A DNA stretch of 64,000 nt. It comes from Paenibacillus rhizosphaerae. Its GTDB lineage: Bacteria > Bacillota > Bacilli > Paenibacillales > Paenibacillaceae. The DNA is taken from NCBI RefSeq assembly GCF_014192015.1, contig NZ_JACHXJ010000002.1:434001-498000 (forward strand), given 5' to 3'. Under the pieces are notes generated by a model, which was not told the origin of the DNA, did not search any database, and saw only the letters and a list, made by a program, of their open reading frames with translations. The translations under genes were made by a program, and so were the position numbers. Positions 23,344 through 31,874 of this stretch are shown one piece after another (the first letter of the stretch is position 1; the number at the start of each line of letters is the position of its first letter).

Positions 23344-23377
23344 AAAAAAGGTAAGGCAGCAAGCCTTACCTTTTTTT
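23344..23377. terminator. Bidirectional terminator between amj remnant and msrAB
   Basis: GGTAAGGC and GCCTTACC pair around AGCAA, with six A upstream and seven T downstream. Confidence 0.9.
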
Positions 23378-23439
23378 ATATGAAAGAACGATCACCAGTG
23401 CCTGTCAGCCGCTGCTCTCGCATAGAACGGCATCGCCGT

Positions 23440-24405
23440 TTATTCAAACAGCACTTTATATTCGGAGTATCCTTCCTTATCCAGGTCTTCCTTCGGAATA
23501 AAGCGAAGCGCTGCAGAGTTGATGCAGTAGCGCAGGCCGTTCGGCCCCGGTCCGTCGTCAAATACATGGCCCAGATGCGAGTCCGAGCCTTTGCTGCGCA
23601 CCTCGGTCCGCACCATCATATGGCTCATGTCCAGCTTCTCCTTGATGGAGTAGTCCCGGATCGGCCGGGTAAAGCTCGGCCAGCCGCAGCCGGAATCATA
23701 TTTGTCCGTAGAGCTGAACAGCGGCTCACCGGACACGATGTCGACGTAAATACCGTCGCCATGATGATCCCAGAATTCATTTTGGAACGGCCGCTCCGTG
23801 GCATTGTTCTGGGTAACTTCGTATTGAATCGGCGTCAGGCGCTGTTTCAGTTCTTCCTTGTTTTTCTCAGGAGTCCAGTGCTTCTCCAGGAAGTCATCGC
23901 GGCCTGATCCTTTCCGGTACCGTTTGTAATGTCCCGGGTTTTTCTTGTGGTAATCCTGGTGGTACTCTTCCGCTTCATAGAACGGGGCGGCAGGCAAAAT
24001 CGGCGTCACGATCGGCTTGTCAAAGCGACCGCTTCTTTCGAGCGCCTGCTTGGATGCTTCGGCCTTCTCACGCTGCTCCTCGCTGTGATAAAAAATAGCG
24101 GTCTGGTAGGATGAGCCGCGATCGTAGAACTGCCCGCCCGCATCGGTCGGATCGATCTGCTGCCAGAACAGCTCCAGCAGCTTTTCATAAGGAAAAATGT
24201 CCGGATTGAACGTAATCTGCACTGCTTCCACATGCCCCGTCGTTTCAGAGCATACTTCCTCGTAAGTCGGGTTCGGCTTATGGCCGCCGGTGTACCCGGA
24301 CACGATGCGGACGATGCCTGGCAGCTCTTCAAACGGGGTTACCATGCACCAAAAGCATCCACCCGCAAAAGTGGCTTTATGTTCAACTGGTTGTACGTCG
24401 CTCAT
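23440..24405 (-). CDS. msrAB: Bifunctional methionine sulfoxide reductase MsrA-MsrB
   Basis: A 321-residue fusion that repairs both epimers of oxidised methionine. The MsrA half has the catalytic motif [12 protein letters not shown] near residue 15 and [16 protein letters not shown]; the MsrB half has [32 protein letters not shown] and the catalytic cysteine in [11 protein letters not shown]. The paired CxxC zinc ligands of some MsrB enzymes are absent, so it belongs to the zinc-free type. No signal peptide, hence cytoplasmic. Single gene, followed on its strand by the shared terminator. Confidence 0.96.
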   Translation of the reverse strand: MSDVQPVEHKATFAGGCFWCMVTPFEELPGIVRIVSGYTGGHKPNPTYEEVCSETTGHVEAVQITFNPDIFPYEKLLELFWQQIDPTDAGGQFYDRGSSYQTAIFYHSEEQREKAEASKQALERSGRFDKPIVTPILPAAPFYEAEEYHQDYHKKNPGHYKRYRKGSGRDDFLEKHWTPEKNKEELKQRLTPIQYEVTQNNATERPFQNEFWDHHGDGIYVDIVSGEPLFSSTDKYDSGCGWPSFTRPIRDYSIKEKLDMSHMMVRTEVRSKGSDSHLGHVFDDGPGPNGLRYCINSAALRFIPKEDLDKEGYSEYKVLFE

Positions 24406-24489
24406 GATATCACTCCGTTTCTTTCAAATCGTAAGTAAGGTGTACAACTCCATTATAATCCATCCGCGCAAGGGAACCAAGGAGCCCGG

Positions 24490-25104
24490 TTATTTCGGTC
24501 TCATTCGGGAGAGGCGGCGGTACATTACCGCGATCAGCCCGAGCAAAAGGACATAAGCGGCAGCTGCAGCGGCGGAGATCCACGGATGTGCGGACAGATT
24601 GCCGCCCAGGTAGGCATACAGCAGGATGCCCGGCACCTTGCCAATCCCGGAAGCGGCGGTGTAGCTCCAGAAGGGAAGCGCCGCGGCCCCGGCGAATATG
24701 TTGACCGCCATCTGCGGAACGATCGGTATGACCCGCGCGGCGGCTATACTGACAAAAGGATGCGTTTCAATAAATGTGGTAAAGGTCTGCAGCGACTTGA
24801 TCCGTTCCAGATACTGCCTGCCACGGTCCCGAAACAAGTAGCGGACGAGCCCGTACAGAATCGTGGCCGCCAGCATCGTTCCGATCCAGGCGACGACCGC
24901 CGCCCACAGGGTACCGTAGGCGTAGCCGAGCGCCGCGATGACCAGCTTATAGGGAACGACAGGGAACAGGGCGACCAAGGCGGCTATTCCGACCAGCAGA
25001 AGGAATGACGGCCTTTCGCTAAGCGCCGCCATGATCGCGTCCCGGTACAGGAAGGCCCAAACGAGCAGTAGGATGTACAAGAGGGGCAGCAGCCATTTTT
25101 TCAT
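24490..25104 (-). CDS. TVP38/TMEM64 family membrane protein
   Basis: A 204-residue protein with about six hydrophobic segments. The family core is FPVVPYKLVIAALGYAYGTL and the later RVIPIVPQMAVNIFAGAA, where the paired re-entrant loops carry conserved Pro and Gly; this is the SNARE-associated/DedA superfamily. Some members are lipid scramblases or flippases, so a membrane lipid role is possible but not shown. Single gene; its upstream region is divergent from the manganese riboswitch promoter. Confidence 0.88.
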   Translation of the reverse strand: MKKWLLPLLYILLLVWAFLYRDAIMAALSERPSFLLLVGIAALVALFPVVPYKLVIAALGYAYGTLWAAVVAWIGTMLAATILYGLVRYLFRDRGRQYLERIKSLQTFTTFIETHPFVSIAAARVIPIVPQMAVNIFAGAAALPFWSYTAASGIGKVPGILLYAYLGGNLSAHPWISAAAAAAYVLLLGLIAVMYRRLSRMRPK

Positions 25105-25190
25105 CGTGATTTCCTTTCCACTTAGCCTATAATCTCCATCATACCAAAAATTAATGAATAAAAATTATAGTAATTGCATTAGAGTTTTGC

Positions 25191-25196
25191 TATAAT
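25191..25196 (+). promoter_or_regulatory. Promoter -10 of the riboswitch-TerC unit
   Basis: TATAAT with a TGC just before it, an extended -10 arrangement; no clear -35. Confidence 0.6.
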
Positions 25197-25214
25197 GGTT
25201 CCAACAAGTGAATA

Positions 25215-25303
25215 GTTCCCAAAGGGGAGTAGCTCATGCAATAAAGTCGTCACTACGGGATCGGTATCCCCGGCTTTATTGGCAACGATTATGTTGTTTT
25301 GCG
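25215..25303 (+). promoter_or_regulatory. yybP-ykoY manganese riboswitch aptamer
   Basis: Contains the diagnostic AAAGGGGAGTAGCTC at 25221-25235 and CACTACGGGATCGG (from 25251) followed by ATCCCCGGC, the conserved internal loops that form the Mn2+ site, and a closing ATAAAG/CTTTAT helix. It precedes a TerC-family gene, the usual partner, and is followed by terminator hairpins. Confidence 0.92.
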
Positions 25304-25343
25304 AGACCTTTGCCTGATTTTTCATTAGGTAAAGGTCTTTTTT
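25304..25343 (+). terminator. Riboswitch expression-platform terminator 1
   Basis: AGACCTTTGCCT pairs with AGGTAAAGGTCT, followed by a run of T. Its 3' arm includes part of CATTAGGTAAA (25323-25333), which is also complementary to the next hairpin. Confidence 0.87.
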
Positions 25344-25350
25344 GGTGGGC

Positions 25351-25394
25351 AAAAAGCGCCATTTTACCTAATGAAGGTAAGGGGCGCTTTTTTT
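25351..25394 (+). terminator. Riboswitch expression-platform terminator 2
   Basis: AAAAGCGCC plus TTACC pairs with GGTAA plus GGCGCTTTT, then a T run. TTTACCTAATG (25363-25373) is the exact complement of 25323-25333, so pairing between the two would break both terminators. Confidence 0.85.
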
Positions 25395-25442
25395 AGTGCG
25401 GCGACTAATCATTTCACTCAAACACAGAAAGGTGGAAATCGT

Positions 25443-26129
25443 ATGGAATTGTTTACTATGGCATTTTGGGCAGCGCTTATGTCCATCGTCATCATTGACC
25501 TGGTTCTTGCCGGCGATAACGCCATTGTAATCGGGCTCGCCGCACGGAACGTCAAAAAAGAAGACCAGAAAAAAGTCATTATTTGGGGGACCGTCGGTGC
25601 CGTCATCATCCGGGTCATCGCCACGCTGCTGGTCGTACAGCTGCTGCTGATCCCGGGACTGCGGCTTGTCGGGGGAATCGCGCTCGTATGGATCGCGTAT
25701 AAGCTGCTGATAGATGAGAAAAAGCACGACATTTCGGCAGGAAATCAATTGTGGGCGGCCATCCGCACGATCATTATCGCCGATGCCATGATGGGGCTCG
25801 ATAACGTGCTGGCGGTAGCCGGAGCGGCTCATGGAGACTTCCTGCTCGTCATTATCGGCCTGGCAATTTCGGTGCCGATCATGGTATGGGGCAGCACGAT
25901 CATTCTGAAGCTGACGGAACGCTTCCCGGTCATTATTACGATCGGCGCGGCGGTACTGGCCTGGACGGCATCCAAAATGCTGGTGGAGGAGCCGCTCATT
26001 CACGACTGGTTTGCCAGCCCGGTCCTGAAGTACGGGTTTGAAATTGTAATCATTGCCGCCGTCGTCGTAGCGGGACTGCTGACCAAAAAGAAGAAGCAGA
26101 AGGAAAACCGGGCGGTAGAGTCGCTGTAA
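25443..26129 (+). CDS. TerC/YkoY family manganese exporter
   Basis: A 228-residue membrane protein with about seven helices. IDLVLAGDNAIVIGLAARNV near the start and ADAMMGLDNVLAVAGAAHGD in the middle carry the paired acidic residues (DLVLAGDNA, MGLDNV) of the TerC family, whose Bacillus members export Mn2+ and help load secreted enzymes. ATG 25443 follows AAAGGTGG; the longer frame would run through terminator 2. A yybP-ykoY riboswitch controls it, so high Mn2+ should turn it on. Confidence 0.93.
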   Translation: MELFTMAFWAALMSIVIIDLVLAGDNAIVIGLAARNVKKEDQKKVIIWGTVGAVIIRVIATLLVVQLLLIPGLRLVGGIALVWIAYKLLIDEKKHDISAGNQLWAAIRTIIIADAMMGLDNVLAVAGAAHGDFLLVIIGLAISVPIMVWGSTIILKLTERFPVIITIGAAVLAWTASKMLVEEPLIHDWFASPVLKYGFEIVIIAAVVVAGLLTKKKKQKENRAVESL

Positions 26130-26222
26130 ACGTCTTAAAAATACCGGCCAAACACGGTATAATGGGTATCTGTCCGGCATGTCCGGAAGGTACGTTGGAT
26201 TGGAGAAAGGTGGACCCTAGGC

Positions 26223-27188
26223 ATGAATGTAATAAATCGTAAGCGGAAGGTTGCGCTGGCGGGGCTCGGCGATATCGCCCACAAGGTATATCTTCCGCTG
26301 CTGGCCCACCATGAGAAGGTGGAGGTCGCCGGGGTGATGAGCCGCTCCGAAGCTACGGTGCAGCGCGTGACGCAGACTTACCGGTTTCCTCAAGGGACGA
26401 CCGACCTGGAAGAATTGCTGTCATGGGACCTGGATGCCGTTTTTGTCCACAGCCCGACAGACACCCATTATGACGTGGTCAAAGCCTGTTTGGAACGCGG
26501 GGTATCCGTCTATGTCGACAAGCCGCTGACGACGGATCTCGCCAAGTCCAGGGAACTGGCCGCTCTGGCTTCAAAGCAAGGCTTGCTGCTTGCGGTAGGC
26601 TTTAACCGCCGGTTTGCCCCATTGTATATGCGGGCAAAGGCATGGATTGAAGAGACCGGCGGATTTGTTCAAGCCGCTGCCACCAAGCACCGGACCACCC
26701 TGCAGAAAGGGAGCAGCAGCGACACGATTTACGACGATCTGATCCATATGCTGGACCTGCTGCTCTGGCTGGGCGGAAAGGATTACGAGCTGCTTCATCA
26801 CCATCTAAGCGAGGATGAACAGGGCCGGCTGCTGCACACCTCCGGCGAGCTTGGCTTCGGCCGAAATGCCACGGGAAGGTACAGTATGGTCCGGCAAGCC
26901 GGAACGGATGTAGAGAAGCTCGAGCTTCACGGAAGCGGCCGGTCGGCGGAAGTCGTTAATCTGGAGCATGCGGTTCTGTGCGGGCAGGGAAGGCTGCCCG
27001 AGACATGCGAATTCGGAAGCTGGGATTCGATCCTGCATAGGCGAGGCTTCAGCGGGGCCGTGGACCATTTTCTGGAGCATCTCGCTTCTCCGGAAGACTG
27101 CACCATTCGCGCCGAGCGGGTCATGCGCAGCCATGAGCTGGCATCGAGGCTGGCGGAGCAGAAGAAGGGGGGGACTGACAATGGATGA
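26223..27188 (+). CDS. Gfo/Idh/MocA family oxidoreductase
   Basis: A 321-residue NAD(P)-dependent sugar or inositol dehydrogenase-like protein. The N-terminal nucleotide loop is VALAGLGDIAHKVYLPLL and the catalytic YVDKPLT has the conserved Lys; HRTT and DDLIHMLDLLLWLGG supply the C-terminal active-site surface. It looks nearest to the MviM/YceM subgroup. It overlaps the next small gene by eight bases, so the two are co-translated. The substrate is not evident. It is separate from, and opposite in context to, the ThuA-type cluster downstream. Confidence 0.88.
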   Translation: MNVINRKRKVALAGLGDIAHKVYLPLLAHHEKVEVAGVMSRSEATVQRVTQTYRFPQGTTDLEELLSWDLDAVFVHSPTDTHYDVVKACLERGVSVYVDKPLTTDLAKSRELAALASKQGLLLAVGFNRRFAPLYMRAKAWIEETGGFVQAAATKHRTTLQKGSSSDTIYDDLIHMLDLLLWLGGKDYELLHHHLSEDEQGRLLHTSGELGFGRNATGRYSMVRQAGTDVEKLELHGSGRSAEVVNLEHAVLCGQGRLPETCEFGSWDSILHRRGFSGAVDHFLEHLASPEDCTIRAERVMRSHELASRLAEQKKGGTDNG

Positions 27189-27489
27189 ACGGCAGAAGTC
27201 GCTGGAAGAAGGCATCGTGGAAAGCTACCGGCAGGATGAGGATATGATGATCCTGGTTTTTGCCCAGTGGTGCGTCAATCACGGATTGGACCCCCTGGAG
27301 CTGTACCGGCAGGCATATCCGCAGCAGGGGGACAACGAGCGCCTGCAGCGGGTGCTGGACCTGACTGTACCTAAAGAGGAGGCCGGCCCGATTCCGGACG
27401 ATACCGTGCTTGGTGTTCTGTCCCTGTTCGGCAACGAAGACTTGGCGTTTGTCGTATCTGAAACGATCGCGGCGAGAGCCAAAAAATAA
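27181..27489 (+). CDS. Small conserved protein of unknown function
   Basis: A 102-residue acidic soluble protein (EEGIVESYRQDEDMMILVFA, then QWCVNHGLDPLELYRQAYP). No motif I recognise. ATG 27181 follows GAAGGGGGGG and overlaps the dehydrogenase stop; the longer frame from 26968 is only the shifted frame of the dehydrogenase. Its coupling suggests an accessory role to the upstream oxidoreductase, but this is inference. Confidence 0.72.
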   Translation: MDERQKSLEEGIVESYRQDEDMMILVFAQWCVNHGLDPLELYRQAYPQQGDNERLQRVLDLTVPKEEAGPIPDDTVLGVLSLFGNEDLAFVVSETIAARAKK

Positions 27490-27527
27490 GCAATTTTTGC
27501 TGTGGCATCGAATGATAAAGCAGTCCA

Positions 27528-27562
27528 GAAGCCATGCCCCGTATCGGGGGCATGGCTTCTTT
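27528..27562. terminator. Terminator after the oxidoreductase pair
   Basis: GAAGCCATGCCCC pairs with GGGGCATGGCTTC over thirteen bases, around GTATCG; the T run is short. Confidence 0.85.
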
Positions 27563-27564
27563 GC

Positions 27565-27810
27565 TCATAGGGCGGGAGAGCTTATTTGCGGCCGATATAG
27601 CCCGCGGAATGCTTCAAGCGCGTTTTTCACCGCGTTCAAATATTGGTAGCCGTGATGCCGGTCCGGTTCAAGGTAAGCTCCTTCCGCCCATTCGTTCCAG
27701 GCGTTGATAAACAGAGACTCGCTGCGGTACAGCCGGCTTGCCCTTTCGATCTGCCTTGCCAGATACCAGCCGAACTTGCGCGGAGATGCTGCGGCTGGCA
27801 GCGTGAAAAA
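27565..27810 (-). pseudogene. C-terminal remnant of a GH99-like (WbsX-type) glycan protein
   Basis: On the minus strand this stretch encodes about 81 residues with no start codon or ribosome site. FINAWNEWAEGAYLEPD followed by HGYQYLNAVKNALE is the signature end of glycoside hydrolase family 99-like/WbsX proteins, whose full length is usually over 300 residues. KFGWYLARQIERASRL before it also fits. The frame ends in TGA at 27565-27567. The remnant starts abruptly at the terminator of the AraC gene, so the 5' part was deleted. Confidence 0.72.
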
Positions 27811-27832
27811 ACCGGCGCTTATCCGCGCCGGC
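27806..27832 (-). terminator. Terminator of the AraC-family gene
   Basis: On the minus strand CCGGCGC and GCGCCGG pair around GGATAA, followed by six T. Confidence 0.88.
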
Positions 27833-27855
27833 TTCAGCCTGTCTTATCCGATGTT

Positions 27856-28704
27856 TTAGTTCGGCGAACGGACGCCGATCCCGGTCTGGATCTGCTCCCT
27901 GTTCTCCATGCGGTACTCCTTGGGCGACTTGCCGAACCGGGACCGGAACACCCGGTGGAAATACGTATAACTGCCGAATCCCGACGTTTCCGCAATGTCT
28001 TCGAGCGACATCGGACTAAACACGATCCGCTCACGGGCCATTTCCAGCCGGACATCCAGCGTATACTGCATAATGCTTGTCCCGAAGGCCTCCTTAAACA
28101 GATGGACCGCCCTGGAGACGCTGATGCCGACATGCGAAGCGACATCCTCCAGCTTGAAGGACAACGAGGCGTGTTCTTCAATAAAATGCTTCATGCGGTA
28201 AGCCAAGTACGTTCTCGGGGTCGTGGAGGGATGCTCGCTCAGGAGGCGGTCCGTTTCGAGGCATAAAATCCGCATATAGTATCCGGATATTTCGGGATAC
28301 GGATTGGACATTCTCCGCTGCTCCAGCACGATTTGGCGGAACAGGCTGAGCAGGCTCTCGTTAAGAGGGACGCGGATGCGCGTCGGCCGTTTCTGCTTGG
28401 CCCACCACTGGTCGATCCACTCACCGCCGAAAAAAATATGATAGTCGCCGCTTTCCACGGCAAGCTCGCCTTGAGCGTTCGGCTCCTCACCGATCAACAG
28501 CTCGTAAGGCTCGTCAGGAGAATAAATCAAGAGATCGCCCGACTCCACGGGAACGAGCTCACCGTCCACCAGTGCGCGGCATCTGCCGTCGGTCTGCAGA
28601 CGCATGAGGTAATTTTTAACTCCGTCCATCTCGCTCATGTAGAACGGTTTATGATGAAATGAAAATCCTGCTGTATAAATGTGGACTGAATCTTGGGTGG
28701 ACAT
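27856..28704 (-). CDS. AraC-family transcriptional regulator
   Basis: A 282-residue regulator: N-terminal cupin-like sensing domain (VESGDLLIYSPDEPYEL) and a C-terminal pair of helix-turn-helix motifs, LEDVASHVGISVSRAVHLFK and LEDIAETSGFGSYTYFHRVF, closing with FGKSPKEYR. Such proteins bind a sugar and activate catabolic promoters. It is transcribed away from a five-gene Gfo/Idh-ThuA operon with 143 bases between the starts, and so is the likely controller. GGGAGT lies before the ATG. Confidence 0.93.
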   Translation of the reverse strand: MSTQDSVHIYTAGFSFHHKPFYMSEMDGVKNYLMRLQTDGRCRALVDGELVPVESGDLLIYSPDEPYELLIGEEPNAQGELAVESGDYHIFFGGEWIDQWWAKQKRPTRIRVPLNESLLSLFRQIVLEQRRMSNPYPEISGYYMRILCLETDRLLSEHPSTTPRTYLAYRMKHFIEEHASLSFKLEDVASHVGISVSRAVHLFKEAFGTSIMQYTLDVRLEMARERIVFSPMSLEDIAETSGFGSYTYFHRVFRSRFGKSPKEYRMENREQIQTGIGVRSPN

Positions 28705-28847
28705 GGTATGACTCCCTTTGCAATCAAAAAAATAATGACCAGATTGTTCATGTTTCGATCATATTATTCATTTTAATATAAATAAATTCGGAATACCATG
28801 TTACTAGATTGTTGAATACGCATTCCGCATCGTAAGGAGTGACTTTC

Positions 28848-29909
28848 GTGGAAAACAAAATGAAAGCCGGCATTATCGGCTGCGGCAACATCAGTGCCAT
28901 TTACCTGGAGAATTTAAAGAAAAGCCCGGTCGTTGAAGTGGTGGCGGTTGCCGACCTGGTGACTGAACGCGCCCAGGCGCGGGCTGAAGAGTTTGGGATT
29001 GCAAACGCATACACCGTGGATGAGCTGCTGGGGGATAAGGAAATTGAGCTCGTCATCAACCTGACGATTCCCGGCAGCCATGCCTCCATCGATTTGGCGG
29101 CGCTTGAAGCCGGCAAGCATGTATACGCGGAGAAGCCGCTGGCAACCTCGCTGCCGGACGGCAAGCGCGTGGTTGAACTGGCGGAGCAGAAAGGCCTGCG
29201 CGCCGGAAGCGCGCCGGATACGTTCCTTGGATCAGGCGTGCAGACCGCCAAAGCGGCGATCGATGCCGGGAGGATCGGTATACCCGTGGCGGCAACCGCA
29301 TTTATGATGGGCGGCGGCCCGGAGGGCTGGCATCCGGACCCTGAATTTTTCTACGCGCCGGGCGGCGGTCCGATGCTGGACATGGGTCCGTATTACCTGA
29401 CGGCGCTGGTAGAGCTGCTTGGCTCGATCCGCCGGATCAGCGCCTCGGTGGGTGCCCAGATTCCGGTGCGGACGATCGGCTCGGGGCCTAAGAGCGGCCA
29501 GCAGATTCAAGTGCAGACACCGACCCATCTGGCAGGCACCATCGATTTTAAACAAGGCGCCATCGCCACGATGATTACCAGCTTTGATGTTAAAGCTGGG
29601 GCCAATCTGCCGTGGATTGAAATTTACGGTACGGAAGGAACGCTCAGTCTGCCGGATCCGAACTTCTTTAACGGCGACGTCAAGCTTCGCCGCAGCGGTT
29701 CCAGCGACTGGGAGGTGCTGACGCCCATATTTGAGAGCACCCAGAATGAACGCGGCCGCGGCGTAAACGACATGGTCGAAGCGATCCGCTCGGGGCGGAA
29801 GCACCGGGCCAACGGCAATCTGGCTTACCACGTGCTGGAAGCCATGTATGCCTTTGAAGAGTCTTCCATTAGCGGCAGCCATGTCGTACTTGCGAGCAGC
29901 CATGAATGA
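28848..29909 (+). CDS. Gfo/Idh/MocA family oxidoreductase (cluster gene 1)
   Basis: A 353-residue NAD(P)-dependent dehydrogenase. It shows the loop AGIIGCGNISAIYLENL, the catalytic lysine in AEKPLATSLP, and DMGPYYLTALVELLG, where the Asp/Tyr region forms the sugar site. GTG 28848 is eight bases after AAGGAG and replaces the longer frame start. It opens an operon that also holds another dehydrogenase, two TIM-barrel isomerases and ThuA. Within this family set, oxidation of a sugar at C3 is a likely chemistry, but the substrate is unknown. Confidence 0.9.
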   Translation: MENKMKAGIIGCGNISAIYLENLKKSPVVEVVAVADLVTERAQARAEEFGIANAYTVDELLGDKEIELVINLTIPGSHASIDLAALEAGKHVYAEKPLATSLPDGKRVVELAEQKGLRAGSAPDTFLGSGVQTAKAAIDAGRIGIPVAATAFMMGGGPEGWHPDPEFFYAPGGGPMLDMGPYYLTALVELLGSIRRISASVGAQIPVRTIGSGPKSGQQIQVQTPTHLAGTIDFKQGAIATMITSFDVKAGANLPWIEIYGTEGTLSLPDPNFFNGDVKLRRSGSSDWEVLTPIFESTQNERGRGVNDMVEAIRSGRKHRANGNLAYHVLEAMYAFEESSISGSHVVLASSHE

Positions 29910-29957
29910 CGGTCATCTTCACGAGATGACAATAAGCGAACACAGGGGTGAACCAAT

Positions 29958-30725
29958 ATGTTGAAGCTTGGACTGCAGTTATATACGGTTCGTGATGAAA
30001 TGGAAAAGGATTTTGAGGGTACGTTGAAGAAAGTAGCAGAGCTGGGTTATCAGGGCGTGGAATTCCACACCTTCTTCGGACGCTCCAGCGCCGAGGTCAA
30101 GAAGCTGCTGGACGAGAACGGTCTGGTCGCCATCGGGACCCATACGCCGTACGACCGGATGCAGAACGCACTGGACGAGGAAATCGCCTATAACAAGGAG
30201 ATCGGCAACAGCAGCCTGATCGTTCCTTACCTTGGCGAGGAGCAGCGCAAGTGGGACGAGGTGTTTGACAACCTGAAGCGTATCGGCGAGAAATGCGCCG
30301 CTCAGGGAGCGACCTTGCTGTATCATAACCACGATTTTGAATTTACGGAAACGCGCGGCGAGGAAACGGTGTTCGACGCGATGTATGAAGCGGTGCCCGC
30401 CGACCTGCTGAAGGTCGAGCTGGATACGTGCTGGGTATATTTTGCCGGCTACGATCCGGTGGAGTACATCGAGAAGTATGCGGGACGCCTTCCGATTGTG
30501 CACTGGAAGGACGTAAAGCGGAAAGAAGACGGCACACCGCAGACGGTCGAGCTCGGCGCAGGCGAAGTCAACCTGGAAGCCGTAGCCGAGGCAGCGGATC
30601 AAGCCGGCGTGGAATGGATCGTTGTGGAGCAGGATTTCTGTGAAAGACCACCGCTCGAAAGCATTGCAGCCAGCATGGAATGGATCAAATCTTATGCCAG
30701 AAACGGAGGACCCGTGAATGTCTAG
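29958..30725 (+). CDS. Sugar phosphate isomerase/epimerase family protein (cluster gene 2)
   Basis: A 255-residue AP-endonuclease-2-fold TIM barrel of the IolE/xylose-isomerase-like type. Metal-ligand positions appear in YHNHDFEF, VELDTCW, VHWKDVKR and WIVVEQD (His/Glu/Asp on successive strands), which fits a divalent-metal isomerase or 3-keto-sugar lyase. Its stop overlaps the start of the next gene by eight bases. No signal peptide, hence cytoplasmic. Substrate not determinable from sequence. Confidence 0.9.
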   Translation: MLKLGLQLYTVRDEMEKDFEGTLKKVAELGYQGVEFHTFFGRSSAEVKKLLDENGLVAIGTHTPYDRMQNALDEEIAYNKEIGNSSLIVPYLGEEQRKWDEVFDNLKRIGEKCAAQGATLLYHNHDFEFTETRGEETVFDAMYEAVPADLLKVELDTCWVYFAGYDPVEYIEKYAGRLPIVHWKDVKRKEDGTPQTVELGAGEVNLEAVAEAADQAGVEWIVVEQDFCERPPLESIAASMEWIKSYARNGGPVNV

Positions 30726-31812
30726 CTCAAGCAAAACCCTAAGAATCGGCATTATCGGCTGTGGAGGAATCGCCAACGGCAAGCATATGCCGAGTCTCAA
30801 GAAGCAGCCCCAGGCGGAAATGGTTGCGTTCTGCGATATCGTGCAGGAGCGCGCCGAGAAGGCCGCTGCCGAGTTCGGCGCAGAAGGCGCCAAAGTGTAT
30901 ACGGATTTCCGCGAACTGCTGAAGGACGCAAGCATCGACGTCATTCATGTATGTACGCCGAATGATTCCCACTCCGTCATTTCGGTGGCGGCGCTGGAAG
31001 CCGGCAAGCATGTCATGTGCGAAAAGCCGATGGCCAAGACGGCCGCCGAGGCCAAAGAGATGGTGGACGCCGCCAAGCGCACAGGCAAGAAGCTGACGAT
31101 CGGCTACCAGAATCGTTTCCGCAACGACAGCCAATACTTGAAGGAATTGTGCGAGAACGGGGAGCTCGGCGACATTTATTACGGCAAAGCGCTGGCCATC
31201 CGCCGCCGTGCCGTTCCGACCTGGGGCGTGTTCCTTGACGAGGAAAAGCAAGGCGGGGGGCCGCTGATCGATATCGGCACCCACGCGCTCGACCTGACGC
31301 TCTGGCTGATGGACAACTATCAGCCGAAGAGCGTGCTCGGGAGCACTTTCCACAAGCTGGGTCATAAAGAGAATGCGGCCAATGCCTTCGGCCCGTGGAA
31401 TCCGGAAGAATTCAAGGTAGAGGATTCCGCATTCGGTTTCATTACGATGCAGAACGGCGCAACCATCGTTCTGGAGTCCAGCTGGGCGCTGAACGTCGTG
31501 GAAACCGGGGAAGCGAAAACGGTTCTTGCCGGGACGGAAGGCGGGGCTGACATGAAGGACGGCCTGCGCATCAATGGCGAGAAAATGAGCCGCCTCTATG
31601 AAACCACGGTGGATCTGAACGCCGGCGGCGTAGCCTTCTACTCCGGATCGGCAGAGACCGATGCCGACAAGGAGCAGCGCCAGTGGCTCGAAGCCATCCT
31701 GGAAGATAAAGATCCGGTTGTCAAACCGGAGCAGGCATATGTGGTCACGCAGATTCTGGAAGCCATTTACGAGTCTGCCAAAACGGGCAAAGCCGTTTAT
31801 TTTGAGGAATAG
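30718..31812 (+). CDS. Gfo/Idh/MocA family oxidoreductase (cluster gene 3)
   Basis: A 364-residue dehydrogenase paralogous to gene 1: nucleotide loop IGIIGCGGIANGKHMPSL, catalytic CEKPMAKT, and DIGTHALDLTLWLMDNYQP in the C-terminal sheet. The region RAVPTWGVFLDEEKQGGG is typical of the ThuB-like and related sugar dehydrogenases. GGAGG lies before the ATG, inside the end of gene 2. Two dehydrogenases in one operon suggest oxidation and later re-reduction of a keto-sugar intermediate (inference). Confidence 0.91.
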   Translation: MSSSSKTLRIGIIGCGGIANGKHMPSLKKQPQAEMVAFCDIVQERAEKAAAEFGAEGAKVYTDFRELLKDASIDVIHVCTPNDSHSVISVAALEAGKHVMCEKPMAKTAAEAKEMVDAAKRTGKKLTIGYQNRFRNDSQYLKELCENGELGDIYYGKALAIRRRAVPTWGVFLDEEKQGGGPLIDIGTHALDLTLWLMDNYQPKSVLGSTFHKLGHKENAANAFGPWNPEEFKVEDSAFGFITMQNGATIVLESSWALNVVETGEAKTVLAGTEGGADMKDGLRINGEKMSRLYETTVDLNAGGVAFYSGSAETDADKEQRQWLEAILEDKDPVVKPEQAYVVTQILEAIYESAKTGKAVYFEE

Positions 31813-31874
31813 TCATCCTTTGCATAGAAGCAATTATTTATAGCTACGATAACCAAGAATGAGGAGGAGTACAC

